A DNA stretch of 21,708 nucleotides from Elysia marginata. Its lineage: Eukaryota > Mollusca > Gastropoda > Plakobranchidae. Both the position numbers and the translations under genes were made by a program. Location of the stretch: contig BMAT01007698.1 in NCBI GenBank assembly GCA_019649035.1, positions 95,723-117,430 of the forward strand, read 5' to 3'. This document shows, one piece after another, positions 1-9,500 of the stretch; position 1 is the stretch's first letter, and each line of letters starts with the position of its first letter. The notes beneath the pieces were generated by a model that was given only the letters and a program-made list of their open reading frames with translations, ran no database searches and was not told the DNA's origin.

Positions 1-29
1 CTCTCTCTCTCTCTCTCTCTCTTTCTTTC
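1..29. repeat. (CT)n microsatellite, cut by the window edge
   Basis: Eleven CT units followed by CTTTCTTTC at the extreme left; the tract probably continues outside the window. Confidence 0.9.
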
Positions 30-1509
30 CTAAAAGATGAGGCGTTAAACAGGTTACAGGAAAAATTGGTAATGGTCCGGTAACCATAAACTTTGACCCA
101 GACAAATTGAAAACATATGTTCTATTCATTGACTGGTGTTGGTAGAAGAACATCATAACAAAAACTGGACAAAAATCTCTCAGGCTGATTTTCAGACACT
201 TAAAATACAAAAATCTATAAACTGAATGAATTCGGATGAAAGTCATCATGTTAAATTTCCCTAATGGATTTTCCTTCTTTACGCTTTAACACAAAAACTC
301 AGTTAGATCGAATATCAAATACTCTTTTTTTTATTCTTACGAATCTTTTTAATGATGACGTAAAAACGGCCTAGGCTTGGGATATACCTATTTTTTATTT
401 TTTTTTAAAACGTAACACATTGAGCAGTTGGTTCCATCTAGTTCCTTTTAAGGGGGAATGGAAACAAATTGGAAACATGAACTTTTTCGACATTTTGGAT
501 TTCAAGACTTTCTCAGTAACATACAAAAACTCGGACAAAATCTCTCAGGCTGATTTGTTTAAATAACGAGTTTAATTTTTGGGTTTTGAGAGTGTCTGAA
601 ACAATCCTATCGGCACACCAAACTTTTAAGGATCTTTTGAAACACAAATTCCTACTTTTTTGCACGCAAAAGAAATTTGAGAGAAGCAATGACAAAAATT
701 GCCATTATTTTGAAATAGAGGGGTTTAATTAGACATAGAACAGGACTGATTTTAAGTTTTAACGCCCTTCGCCCTTGAATTAAAGTATGAAGATATACAT
801 TGATATAGTTCTAGAATCTCAGACGAGCTGGTCGAAAAGTATAGTTTCAACTCTTGACCTCAATCGGCTGGGTTCAACTGGGATTTATGGAGCTATTTGT
901 TGATTTGGAGGTAGACCCAAACATGAATGTTCTTTGCTGTGGATGATGAGCTTCCGTGAGCTTCCGTACTCGTGGTTCACCCACAGGTCCGAGGGCTTTT
1001 GGAAATGGCAAACATTAGTTTGAGAAAACACCTCTTTAAAGTCTATTTTCTCTACAATTTTCTATATATTTGAAATGAAAAGAAACTTTACTATCTTTCC
1101 ACAAATTTTTTATCTTCAAGTAATGACAGAGAGAGCACCCACATCGTTCTACTAAATTCGTTCGCTGCACTTGTAAATGTAACTGCCACACAATTTGCTT
1201 GAAGCAGTAGAAAACGTGACTTGTCATACTTTCAACTTGCAGTAGTTGTTATACATTTTATCCAACTTTATTACATCTCACGATGCTGATACAGAATCGG
1301 ATGATGAGACCCACCCAAGGTTATAAAAATGCCGTCTTGATCATGTAAATGTATACAGTATGATGTCATCGAAACTGTAATGAAAACTGTGGCTTTCTTT
1401 TCTACTTTTTATCGTAACACTCCTCTTTGTGCGTTACAATGTCAAATCTATAAAGTTAGGTTTATCCTAGGCCTAGGCCTTTTTTCCTTAATTACTATGA
1501 TTAAAACGA
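30..1509. other. AT-rich intergenic DNA, no gene recognised
   Basis: No coding exon, RNA gene or known element could be supported apart from the direct repeat pair described separately. Small local duplications are visible, for example GAGCTTCCGT twice in tandem at about 949-968 and CCTAGG twice at about 1467-1478. Confidence 0.6.
161..556 (+). repeat. Pair of ~32-bp direct repeats (161-192 and 525-556)
   Basis: AAAACTGGACAAAAATCTCT followed by CAGGCTGATTTT at 161-192 recurs as AAAAACTCGGACAAAATCTC followed by TCAGGCTGATTT at 525-556, with one indel and few substitutions. The 330 bases between them show no clear similarity. They may be remnants of an unrecognised repeat. Confidence 0.6.
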
Positions 1510-1915
1510 TTCGTATAGCATGGACCTATTCCAAGACGGTTCAAAAGAAGATATAGACGTTCGAAATGTGGTGCTACAGGAGACTTCTCAAGGTCCCATG
1601 GACAGAAGAGAAAAGCAACAAAGAAATTATGCGAATGGCCAATGTCGGCGAAAAACTGTTGCAACAACTTATGAAGCGGAAACTTGGTTATGCTGGACTC
1701 ATCATGAGAGGCAGCTCGGGACCTTTACTACGACTATCCCTAAAGGGGAAAACCGAAGGCAAGAGAGGACAGGAAAGGCCAAGAAGGAACTGGATGGACG
1801 ATGTAAAGGAATGGTCAGGGTCGACAAAATATGGAGATACGAAACGGAAGGCCGAGAACAGAGAAGAACGGAGAGACATAATGGTTGCCAACCTTCGGAC
1901 CGAAGACGGCACTTG

Positions 1916-1916
<1 letters not shown>
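1510..1916 (+). pseudogene. Non-LTR retrotransposon ORF2, C-terminal fragment (5' truncated)
   Basis: This encodes the extreme C-terminus of an endonuclease-reverse transcriptase polyprotein. The plus strand reads AWTYSKTVQKKI, then an in-frame TAG at 1554-1556, then TFEMWCYRRLLKVPWT, a middle part with KLGYAGLIMRGSS, and GKRGQERPRRNWMDDVKEW, ending LRTEDGT and TGA at 1914-1916. 'FEMWCYRR..K.PWT' and 'RGRPR..W.DD.KEW' are familiar motifs of the region after the reverse transcriptase in many animal non-LTR elements. The 5' break is near 1510, where similarity stops. The early TAG shows it is dead. The clade (for example RTE, CR1/L2 or I-like) cannot be settled from this piece, though the trinucleotide tail favours an RTE- or I-like element. 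Confidence 0.85.
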
Positions 1917-1966
<50 letters not shown>

Positions 1967-1990
1967 GTTATTATTATTATTATTATAATT

Positions 1991-2021
<31 letters not shown>

Positions 2022-2023
2022 TA
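1917..2023 (+). repeat. (TTA)n microsatellite tail of the retrotransposon
   Basis: About 107 bases of nearly pure TTA repeats, with a few interruptions (ATAGTT, ATAATT, ATTTTT), start immediately after the TGA stop of the non-LTR ORF. Some non-LTR clades end in simple repeats rather than poly(A), so this is most simply the 3' end of the element, perhaps lengthened later by slippage. Confidence 0.9.
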
Positions 2024-5000
2024 AATGGAAGGGGCATTTGATCTTCTATCTAACCGTTTTTGTTACATAATGTAAAGAAAAAATCTGGTTTGAGAATTAA
2101 ATATGATTACTTTTAGTATTCGAATTTTTTTGACTAATTTAGACGTTTTTATTTTCAATATGAAATATCTTTAAACTAGTCAAATGGTGTTGCTTAGGAA
2201 GTCCTCAACTTCATTCACAACAAAGAAGAAAAAACTCATGTTTTTAATTTGTCTAAGTGCCCCCTTAAAAAGATCTAGATTGACCCAACTATGCTGTATT
2301 TTGAAATTTAGAAAAAGAAAGAAAAATATAATGCTCTCCTTCTTATCTATTTTACATCAACTAATTTATCGATGTTCAATAACGTTAATACTTATACATA
2401 GACAGAATGAATAAGGTGGACATTGCTCATTTTCATTGATTTTGTTTTAGAATTATTTTATTTTCAAATTTCAGTACAATAAATCCATAGAAAGTAACAT
2501 TTGAAGTTAAGCTGGCACAGCACAGTCAAGGAATTTAAAAAAATAACACTTTGAAAAAATGTGACTTTTGTATCAATGACAACAAGAGCAATGCTACTTT
2601 TGAAAAGGACAATCACTTTTATTTCATTTTAGAGCAATAATGGTGCTAATGCTTACAACAATAGTGGTATAAATATTTTATATAGATGATTTCGATGGTA
2701 TTGATGCTCATGGTGACAAAAAAGTAATAAAGTAACAACAACAACAATAAAAAATACTCTAAATTTTAGCAGTTGCAACAAATCAGGAAACGTGAAAAAA
2801 ATGTAACGATGACCATCATGTTGAGAATGGTATGGTGATGATAAAGGTGAAAAGTAATTTATTTACATGTTCACAGACTAACAGGCAACATAAAAAAGCC
2901 TGCTTTTATACCTGCAGAAGTTAAAGGGAGGATAAAAATCTGATGCTTTTCACTAAGGGCACAATGGAAACTGAAATTAAAAACTTTTATGCAGGTAATC
3001 CTTTTCATGAACACAATTTGCACGTAAAAAGTAACAAAAATTTATTATAATCAATATAGAGAAGTCAGTCAGTGACAAACTATATGCATATCGCAATTCC
3101 TTGTTTAAGCAATAACTGTTATTGTATTTTAGACTCATGAACGGGTGAGGAAGTAAATACTTTCTCTTCGGTATGTAGTTCCGTTTTTACCAACCAACCA
3201 TCTCGCACTCATTTCATACCGCCTTCCATTCTGTCTCTTTATTTTCCCATCTTTCTCCTTCTCTTTCTTTCTCTCGCCCCCTCACTCTCCCTCTCTCTCC
3301 TAATTTCTCTGTGCACCTTTACCTCTTTTGCAGATCAACCCGTTCATGCCTTTATTTGAAATTCGCCCCTCCTTTACTTGCTCTTCGTTTTTCCATTTTT
3401 TGACGTTTGAAAGGCATAGTCTGCCTTCCTTTTTTTTCAGGCAATTCTTTTAAATATTCATAGTCTCTCTTTAATTTTTTTCCACTTCACTAAAATGTTG
3501 ATCTTTTATTATGAAAAAAAGCAACTCTAAAAGATACAAAATATATTATATATACTGATGTAACATCGTTGCAAGACAACACAAGACAATTTGTAGAAAA
3601 CAATTAAAAATCAAGCAAAATTGCGTTCTTAACGCGGGAATGTATATTTTTTCTTTGAAAATTAGACTGGACAATTACATTTAGGGGAGCACACCTGCGC
3701 GACAAATCTCTCCTTACCTGGAGTAAAGCTGGTTCAAGTGTCTAAAAGCAAAGCATGCTTGCGACCATGTCCGAGGGAAAACAAGCCACAAAGCCTCACA
3801 CATTGACAAAGTTAAGAAGATGATTACAATGCACCCGAGGTAGCGTAAATCTACTAGACAATTCTGTATAAAATATTGTGTGATTATGCGATTGCCGACT
3901 TCCAAAAAGTAAAACTCATTTTTTTTTGTATTTATTTTTCAACAATATTACAATAGTTCATACTATGAATTCGTAACATCTAGTTTCAAAATGTTGTGAT
4001 TCTCATGAGAACAGTTTTTAAATTATTGACATACAGTTCCTAAAAAAATTTCTTTTTGATTGTCTTCATAATTAGTTTCATTTTGAACCGAAGAAAGCAA
4101 GGACAATTAATACATTTACCGGCTAAATCAAATAGAAGACCTCTAGAGAGTTTTTCGTGAAGTGATAAAATCAAATCCTAAGATATACGAAATATACACA
4201 AGCTAAGCCTCTAGCGCTCATATTTTAATGATGATCAGCTAAAGAGTGTACAAACGCCTTCTATATTGATTACCTCAACTTTAAATTCCTGAAACTGATT
4301 TGGTGGGTAAGTATTATAATTTTGAAAGTTTTTTTTTTACTCTACATCATTTTCTGTGGAATATTACTCTGTGTTTATTACTTTTACAAATAGGCTGCAT
4401 TTTTCATTCTAAACTTATAAAAAAAAAAGGTTTTCGAAATCGTCCACTTCGCCTTCCCCAATTCATTGTTCAATGAACGGCTGAACACTGAATTTATCAG
4501 TATTAGACTTTACCTAAACATTCTCATCTCTATTCTACTTGAATCAGAACTGGAATGAAGTAGTGGTCAGTAAATTCCTTTAATTTTCTTGTAATCACTC
4601 TGATTTATAACTACGTCACAAGTTGGGAATACCATTGTCTTAGGGCTCTTTTCTTGCAGATTACGCACCCCTTTGTGCGGTATAGTAGGCAAAATATTAC
4701 GCACCCAAAGACTACCATACGCAGTTGTCCTTGTACGCGCCATAAATAAAACACTCTTAGACCACTTTTGATGCACAACTCCACAGTTCAGAAGCATTTT
4801 ACGAGCGTGTGACAGAAAACAGAAATGGTTCAGATCTAAAAGCAAAACATAATTATTAGGGAAGATGTGTTAGCTTTCCTCCGATGCATCTAAAGCTCTA
4901 AAGAATGCCATTTCTCAATCACAAAGAAGATTAAAATAAGTTTTTAATTATTTTTTTAAAATAAAAAATAACATTTTACCTAGCCTATTTTGCAAGACTG

Positions 5001-5721
5001 GCAACTATTATTCTATATAATTTTATGCTCTATAATGGAATCTGCAAAAACCCTTTAATGAGGTTGACAACGATCCTGCAAAACTGTAATGGTTTACAGA
5101 TTGTGGTAAAAAAAAACGAAGTAAACTTTCATAAAGCAATTAAGAACCATATGCGGTGGAATTATGTAGATGAAAAAATGAATATTAGGACAATAGATGT
5201 GTATAAGTATGAGATTATAGTTATAAAAATGGTGATCATGACTTGTATTCAGTTTTTTTTACCCTTAAGAAGGCACTACACGTTAGTTTTTTGGCGAGCA
5301 CATTAAATTCCGTTTAGGGCGAAACTCTTTAATTTCTCAGTGGAGCAGTAAGAAAACCACCGGTAATTTTTTTGCAAGTAGTAAGAGAAAAGTATAAAGA
5401 AGGCAAACTCAAAGTTCGTGCCATCATTGAGAAAAGTTATAGGTTATCAGTAAATATGTCAGTATTTGTGAGACGACCAAAGTATATCAGGCACATGTTA
5501 GAGTTTTGACGAATTGGGTTATGTAATATTGTATCGCTCTCCCCCCCTTTTTAAGAGGCTGACAAAATGACAACTATAACTTTTTAAAACCTGAGATATT
5601 TTTTGTATGGATGTAAAATTACTTTATAGATATACGGATAAAATTTTTTTAAAAAGCCTTCTAATTCAAAAGTTCTCTCCGCGACTTGTGCCTGATATAT
5701 CCAGATTGCCTCACTCTTACT
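2024..5721. other. AT-rich region downstream of the receptor gene, no gene recognised
   Basis: I found no open frame with recognisable family features on either strand. A pyrimidine-rich stretch (about 3225-3310, with many CTCTCTC and TTTCT runs) and two copies of ATTACGCACCC (about 4656 and 4697) are the only local patterns noted. The region may contain the receptor 3' UTR near its right edge. Confidence 0.55.
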
Positions 5722-5727
5722 TTTAAT
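5722..5727 (-). promoter_or_regulatory. Possible ATTAAA polyadenylation signal
   Basis: On the minus strand an ATTAAA hexamer lies about 78 bases after the receptor stop codon. I saw no AATAAA in the first 400 bases downstream. Hexamers of this kind occur by chance in AT-rich DNA, so this is only a candidate 3' end. Confidence 0.25.
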
Positions 5728-5804
5728 TTTAAACCACCGGCTTGTAAAAGGACTGATAAAACGCCAAGAAACCACTGTGATTTAAAAAAAATATTTGATA
5801 TTAA

Positions 5805-5957
5805 TTAGTCTTGACTGTAGTACAACCAATATCCAACGTTGAACAGCACAAACAGTCCAGGGAAGACAACTCTTGAGCACTTGTCTACAAAGCGCGCCCT
5901 TTGAACTTTCATCCTATCACGGAAGAACACGAACCGTCGGCCAGATCTAGGTCGAAG
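5805..5957 (-). CDS. Receptor last exon: MA helix, TM4 and stop (153 bp)
   Basis: This exon is short and easy to miss. The minus strand reads a basic segment ([20 protein letters not shown]), then [20 protein letters not shown], then GYWLYYSQD and TAA at 5807-5805. The pattern D..SR..FP..F..FN..YW..Y is the TM4 signature of anionic Cys-loop receptors. The chosen acceptor, TTTTCTGGCCCTCAG before 5957, is phase 0 and has the best pyrimidine tract. A second in-frame phase-0 AG would start the exon at 5978 and add seven residues. No other exon is needed between TM3 and this one, giving an unusually short intracellular loop. Confidence 0.88.
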   Translation of the reverse strand, partial: LRPRSGRRFVFFRDRMKVQRARFVDKCSRVVFPGLFVLFNVGYWLYYSQD

Positions 5958-6483
5958 CTGAGGGCCAGAAAACATTCTCTGTTTATTATTAATGTTTTGG
6001 AATGTCCAAACAATTTTAAACTAACGTCAGTGACCATGTTCCTAATTTCCTTATTGAAGAAACATACCTGTTCTATTACACATTATGTTTATCTAGAGTG
6101 AAATTCTATTTCGAAACATATTTCAACTTTATCTTTTTATTCTAGGCTTACGTGAAGCAGAAATCGATTCAGCAAGAACACATTTTATATTTGCAAAATT
6201 TAAAAAAAAATAAATTTAAAGCATTTTACAACGATCTAATATGGTATACAATGAATTGTGCACGAAGGTTACAATGACTAAGAGAGAGAGAGAGAGAGAG
6301 AGAGATCTAAATAAAGACAAAGGTCGAGAGACTAAGAGAGATAGAGTAAGAGAGTGGCGGAGAGAGTTCAAAAAGGTCACAGAGTGAAACAGTACAGTGT
6401 TATATAAAGATAAAACAAGCAAGACTGAACGAGGGAAAAGAAGAGAGAGAGAGAGATGGAGAAAGAGAAAGAGGGAGAGAGAT

Positions 6484-6555
<72 letters not shown>

Positions 6556-9500
6556 TCATTAATATTGATTTTGTTTCGACAGTAGTTTTTTAAACTATTA
6601 GGCAGCAGATAAATTTATCAGCCTTTTTGAACTGAAGTTTTAACAACAAACTAAAAAAATTGCATAACAAAAGACAGAAAATTGATAATGTAATAACATA
6701 TATATGTCACCACAAATGCACAAAAGCACACCAAATTAAAGCAATTAATGCAATCTATGAGATTTCTGTTTTCTCCTTACGATTGCAACAGTGCTATACC
6801 TCAAGATCATTGACGTCCTTCCCATTTCTAGATCTATTGGGGTTGGCTGCTGTTTCTATCAAGATTGTCTCTTGCCGCCTCTTCTGTACCCGGCACTGAA
6901 CGTTTACATAGGAAAACTCTAGCAGTGCCATAAACACAAACATCAGACACACAGCCATCCAGAGGTCTAACGCCTGATGATGTTGAAATAAACGAGAGTA
7001 GAAGTTCAACAAACTAACGCTTTCTTTAAAAAACTTTGGCAATCAAAGTCAGTAGGTTTTGTGGTGAAGTTTAAAGCTCGACTTTTACTCGCAAATACAT
7101 TAGTTCTGAAATTAGTTTGGGAGAATAAACAAACCTTATTTAGAGGACTATAGCAAACTGTGTGTGTTATTGTGTCTACTGAATTTAAACCGATGTGAAG
7201 ATTACATTGGGTAAAAATCATAAATAAATATCTTTGCAGGGTGCAATGTAGGACTTGAACCCCAGATTGTAAGTTCACATCCCCAAGAGACATCATGCTG
7301 CGTAAAATGTGACTTGAGATGGGGCAGAGTAGAGCAAGGATAAAAAGTTGCAAACATTACAAAATATACAGAACTGGTTATCTGTTAAACCTTGGCATGA
7401 TCATTCAAAATTTCCACAACTCTGCCAGGACTTACCTTAATATAGGAGACTCTTGGCAGGCCTGATTTCTCTCCTGTACTCTGTGTGGTTATAGCTAATA
7501 CTGTGAGCAAACCGAGGGAAACCCGTGCTGGGATGGCGTCGATGTCGATCCAGAAGGAGACCCAACTGAGGACCACGATCAACACACTTGGGATGTAGAC
7601 CTGAGCGATGTAATAACCAAACTGGCGCCTCAGATAAAAGTCGGCCTGGATGCAGCTAAAGTTACCTGCTTGGATGGAGCGGGGGTAAAGGCAGATCAGG
7701 AAGACCCGTGATGGAGTGGATGAGAGGGATGAACAGAGATGCAGGGTTGTAAAAGTTAAATGCAAAAATCGTGAGGTTATAAAGATACAAATCTGTACTG
7801 AGCTTTAACTTACGCTTTAGAACTATTGAAAAAAAAATCAAAAGCTTAGTAGATTTAGAAACTTACATTTTAGGCTGAACTTGCAACATAAGTGAACAGG
7901 TCCAAACACTAAATGTAGAGATCGAATTATTGCAGTCCTCAGGTCAAAATATTGAATCTACGTAATATAACGTGATATCGTACGTTAAATGACTTGTTCA
8001 AAATTGATTTATGATAAGAAGTTTGCAGGGAAGGATTTTATTATAGCTGTGCCTTGGAAAAAAAGAGACTGTGTCTCACCATTTTCTTAAGTATAGCGTT
8101 GTTAAAACTTGTATCTCTTTACATGAGAGCTAAAACAATATACGAGGACAGGCATTTAAATAAGTTTCGTTTAATCGTAACTTCTTAATTCTTCACAGCA
8201 TAATATACATAAACAATACGCCCAATGAAAGCTTAATAATGTCAGCTACATATAAACTAAAGCCCTCTATTTTTCGACCTAGTCACCGTCGCGACCAACA
8301 CACAGCCTCCCACGTTTCACTAGTTGGTGCACGGCGTGAGCGAAAAATTCAGATGACTGTCCACGGCACCATCTGCTAAAATCAGCGATAACGTCCTCAT
8401 CATTGTCATAGTAGAGACCTTTAGCACACGCACCGTGTCTCAATACGCGTACGTGAAAATCGGGAAAGCAGATTGAGAAACTATTAAAAAAATGAAACCA
8501 GTTTCTAAAAATAGACCCACAGACGTGGGTAAACAAATATTAGTCAGAGGGGACAAGATCGGGGGCTGCATGCAGGGGACCGTAGGATCGTAAGTTCCAC
8601 CTGCATTAAGGAGTTCTGAGTTTGGCCACTGGTATGGGGCGCGCAGTGTTGATTCCATATCACGCCGAACACGCCAGAGTCTGAGTTTGAGAGTTCGGAG
8701 TGTTGAAATATATCGCTTAAAGTTCTTAGTTTGACCAAGCTCCAGAAATTCCATGTGAACTACTCCCTCCATGTCCTAGAAAACGGTGAATAAGACCTTT
8801 CTTGTAGTGCTTATAACCTTGAACTTCCTTGGACTTGGAGAAGTTTTGTGCCTATACTCCATCGATTCGGCTTTACATTCTGGATCGTAGTGGTGGACCC
8901 AGGATTCGTCTGCAGTCAGAATGCGTTGCAGAAATGCTTCTACTCCTGCATTGTAACTCTCTAAGTGTTCAGTACACATGTCTTTTCTCCTTTCTCTGCG
9001 CTCTCATCTCTACAGTGAGCTGTCTTGGGACTCATCGTGCAGAGACTTTTCAGTGCAGTGCAGTGGTAACGATGTGGTGTACTCTTTCTTTCGAAATGTT
9101 TACTTCATTGGCAATTTCCTTTTGTTTAAGTTTGACCCTTCGATTTTCTCTAATCTTGCAGTCAATTTTCTCTCGATGACCCATGTCCTATGTGGAAAGG
9201 GGCCTATCCAAACGCTTTCGATCGCGCAGAATTGTCTCTTTGGGGTCTTCCCCTTGAAAAAGTCTCACCCATTTGCGAACTACACAGTCTGAAAGGCGCA
9301 TTTCACCATAAACTGTTTTCATTCTTGCATGAATGTTTGCAGCAGAACATCCCCCAGCTGCTAAAAACTCGATACCAGAGCGCTGTTTGATAAGAAGGCC
9401 ACTGGAAATCGCCATTGTCTAATAAAAAATGGCTACCCCATCACGTGTTGCGCGTCATTGCGTTTTGAGTACAATTGACGTCACACAAGCTTGTTGTTCT

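Larger units (their letters stand above)
5958..6799 (-). other. Receptor intron between TM3 and TM4 exons
   Basis: 842-bp intron bounded by GTATAG and CCCTCAG. Its middle is dominated by the (GA)n tracts annotated separately. No additional intracellular-loop exon was recognised. Confidence 0.8.

Noticed and set aside
1520..2070. Open frames ending in poly-Ile or poly-Tyr, both strands
   Set aside because: They are produced by the (TTA)n tract and by other frames of the retrotransposon fragment.
3714..3905. Minus-strand frame with a hydrophobic stretch as a TM4 candidate
   Set aside because: It lacks the FN..YW pattern; the true TM4 exon was found at 5957-5805.
6216..6585. Arg/Glu-rich and Ser/Leu-rich open frames
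   Set aside because: Translation of (GA)n microsatellites.
7385..7435. Extension of the TM2 exon frame to a stop at 7385
   Set aside because: A consensus donor AAG|GTAAGT lies at 7436/7435 and TM3 continues in the exon at 6973.
8829..9390. Plus-strand open frames of 66-116 residues
   Set aside because: They are antisense to the mariner transposase, which explains the region better.
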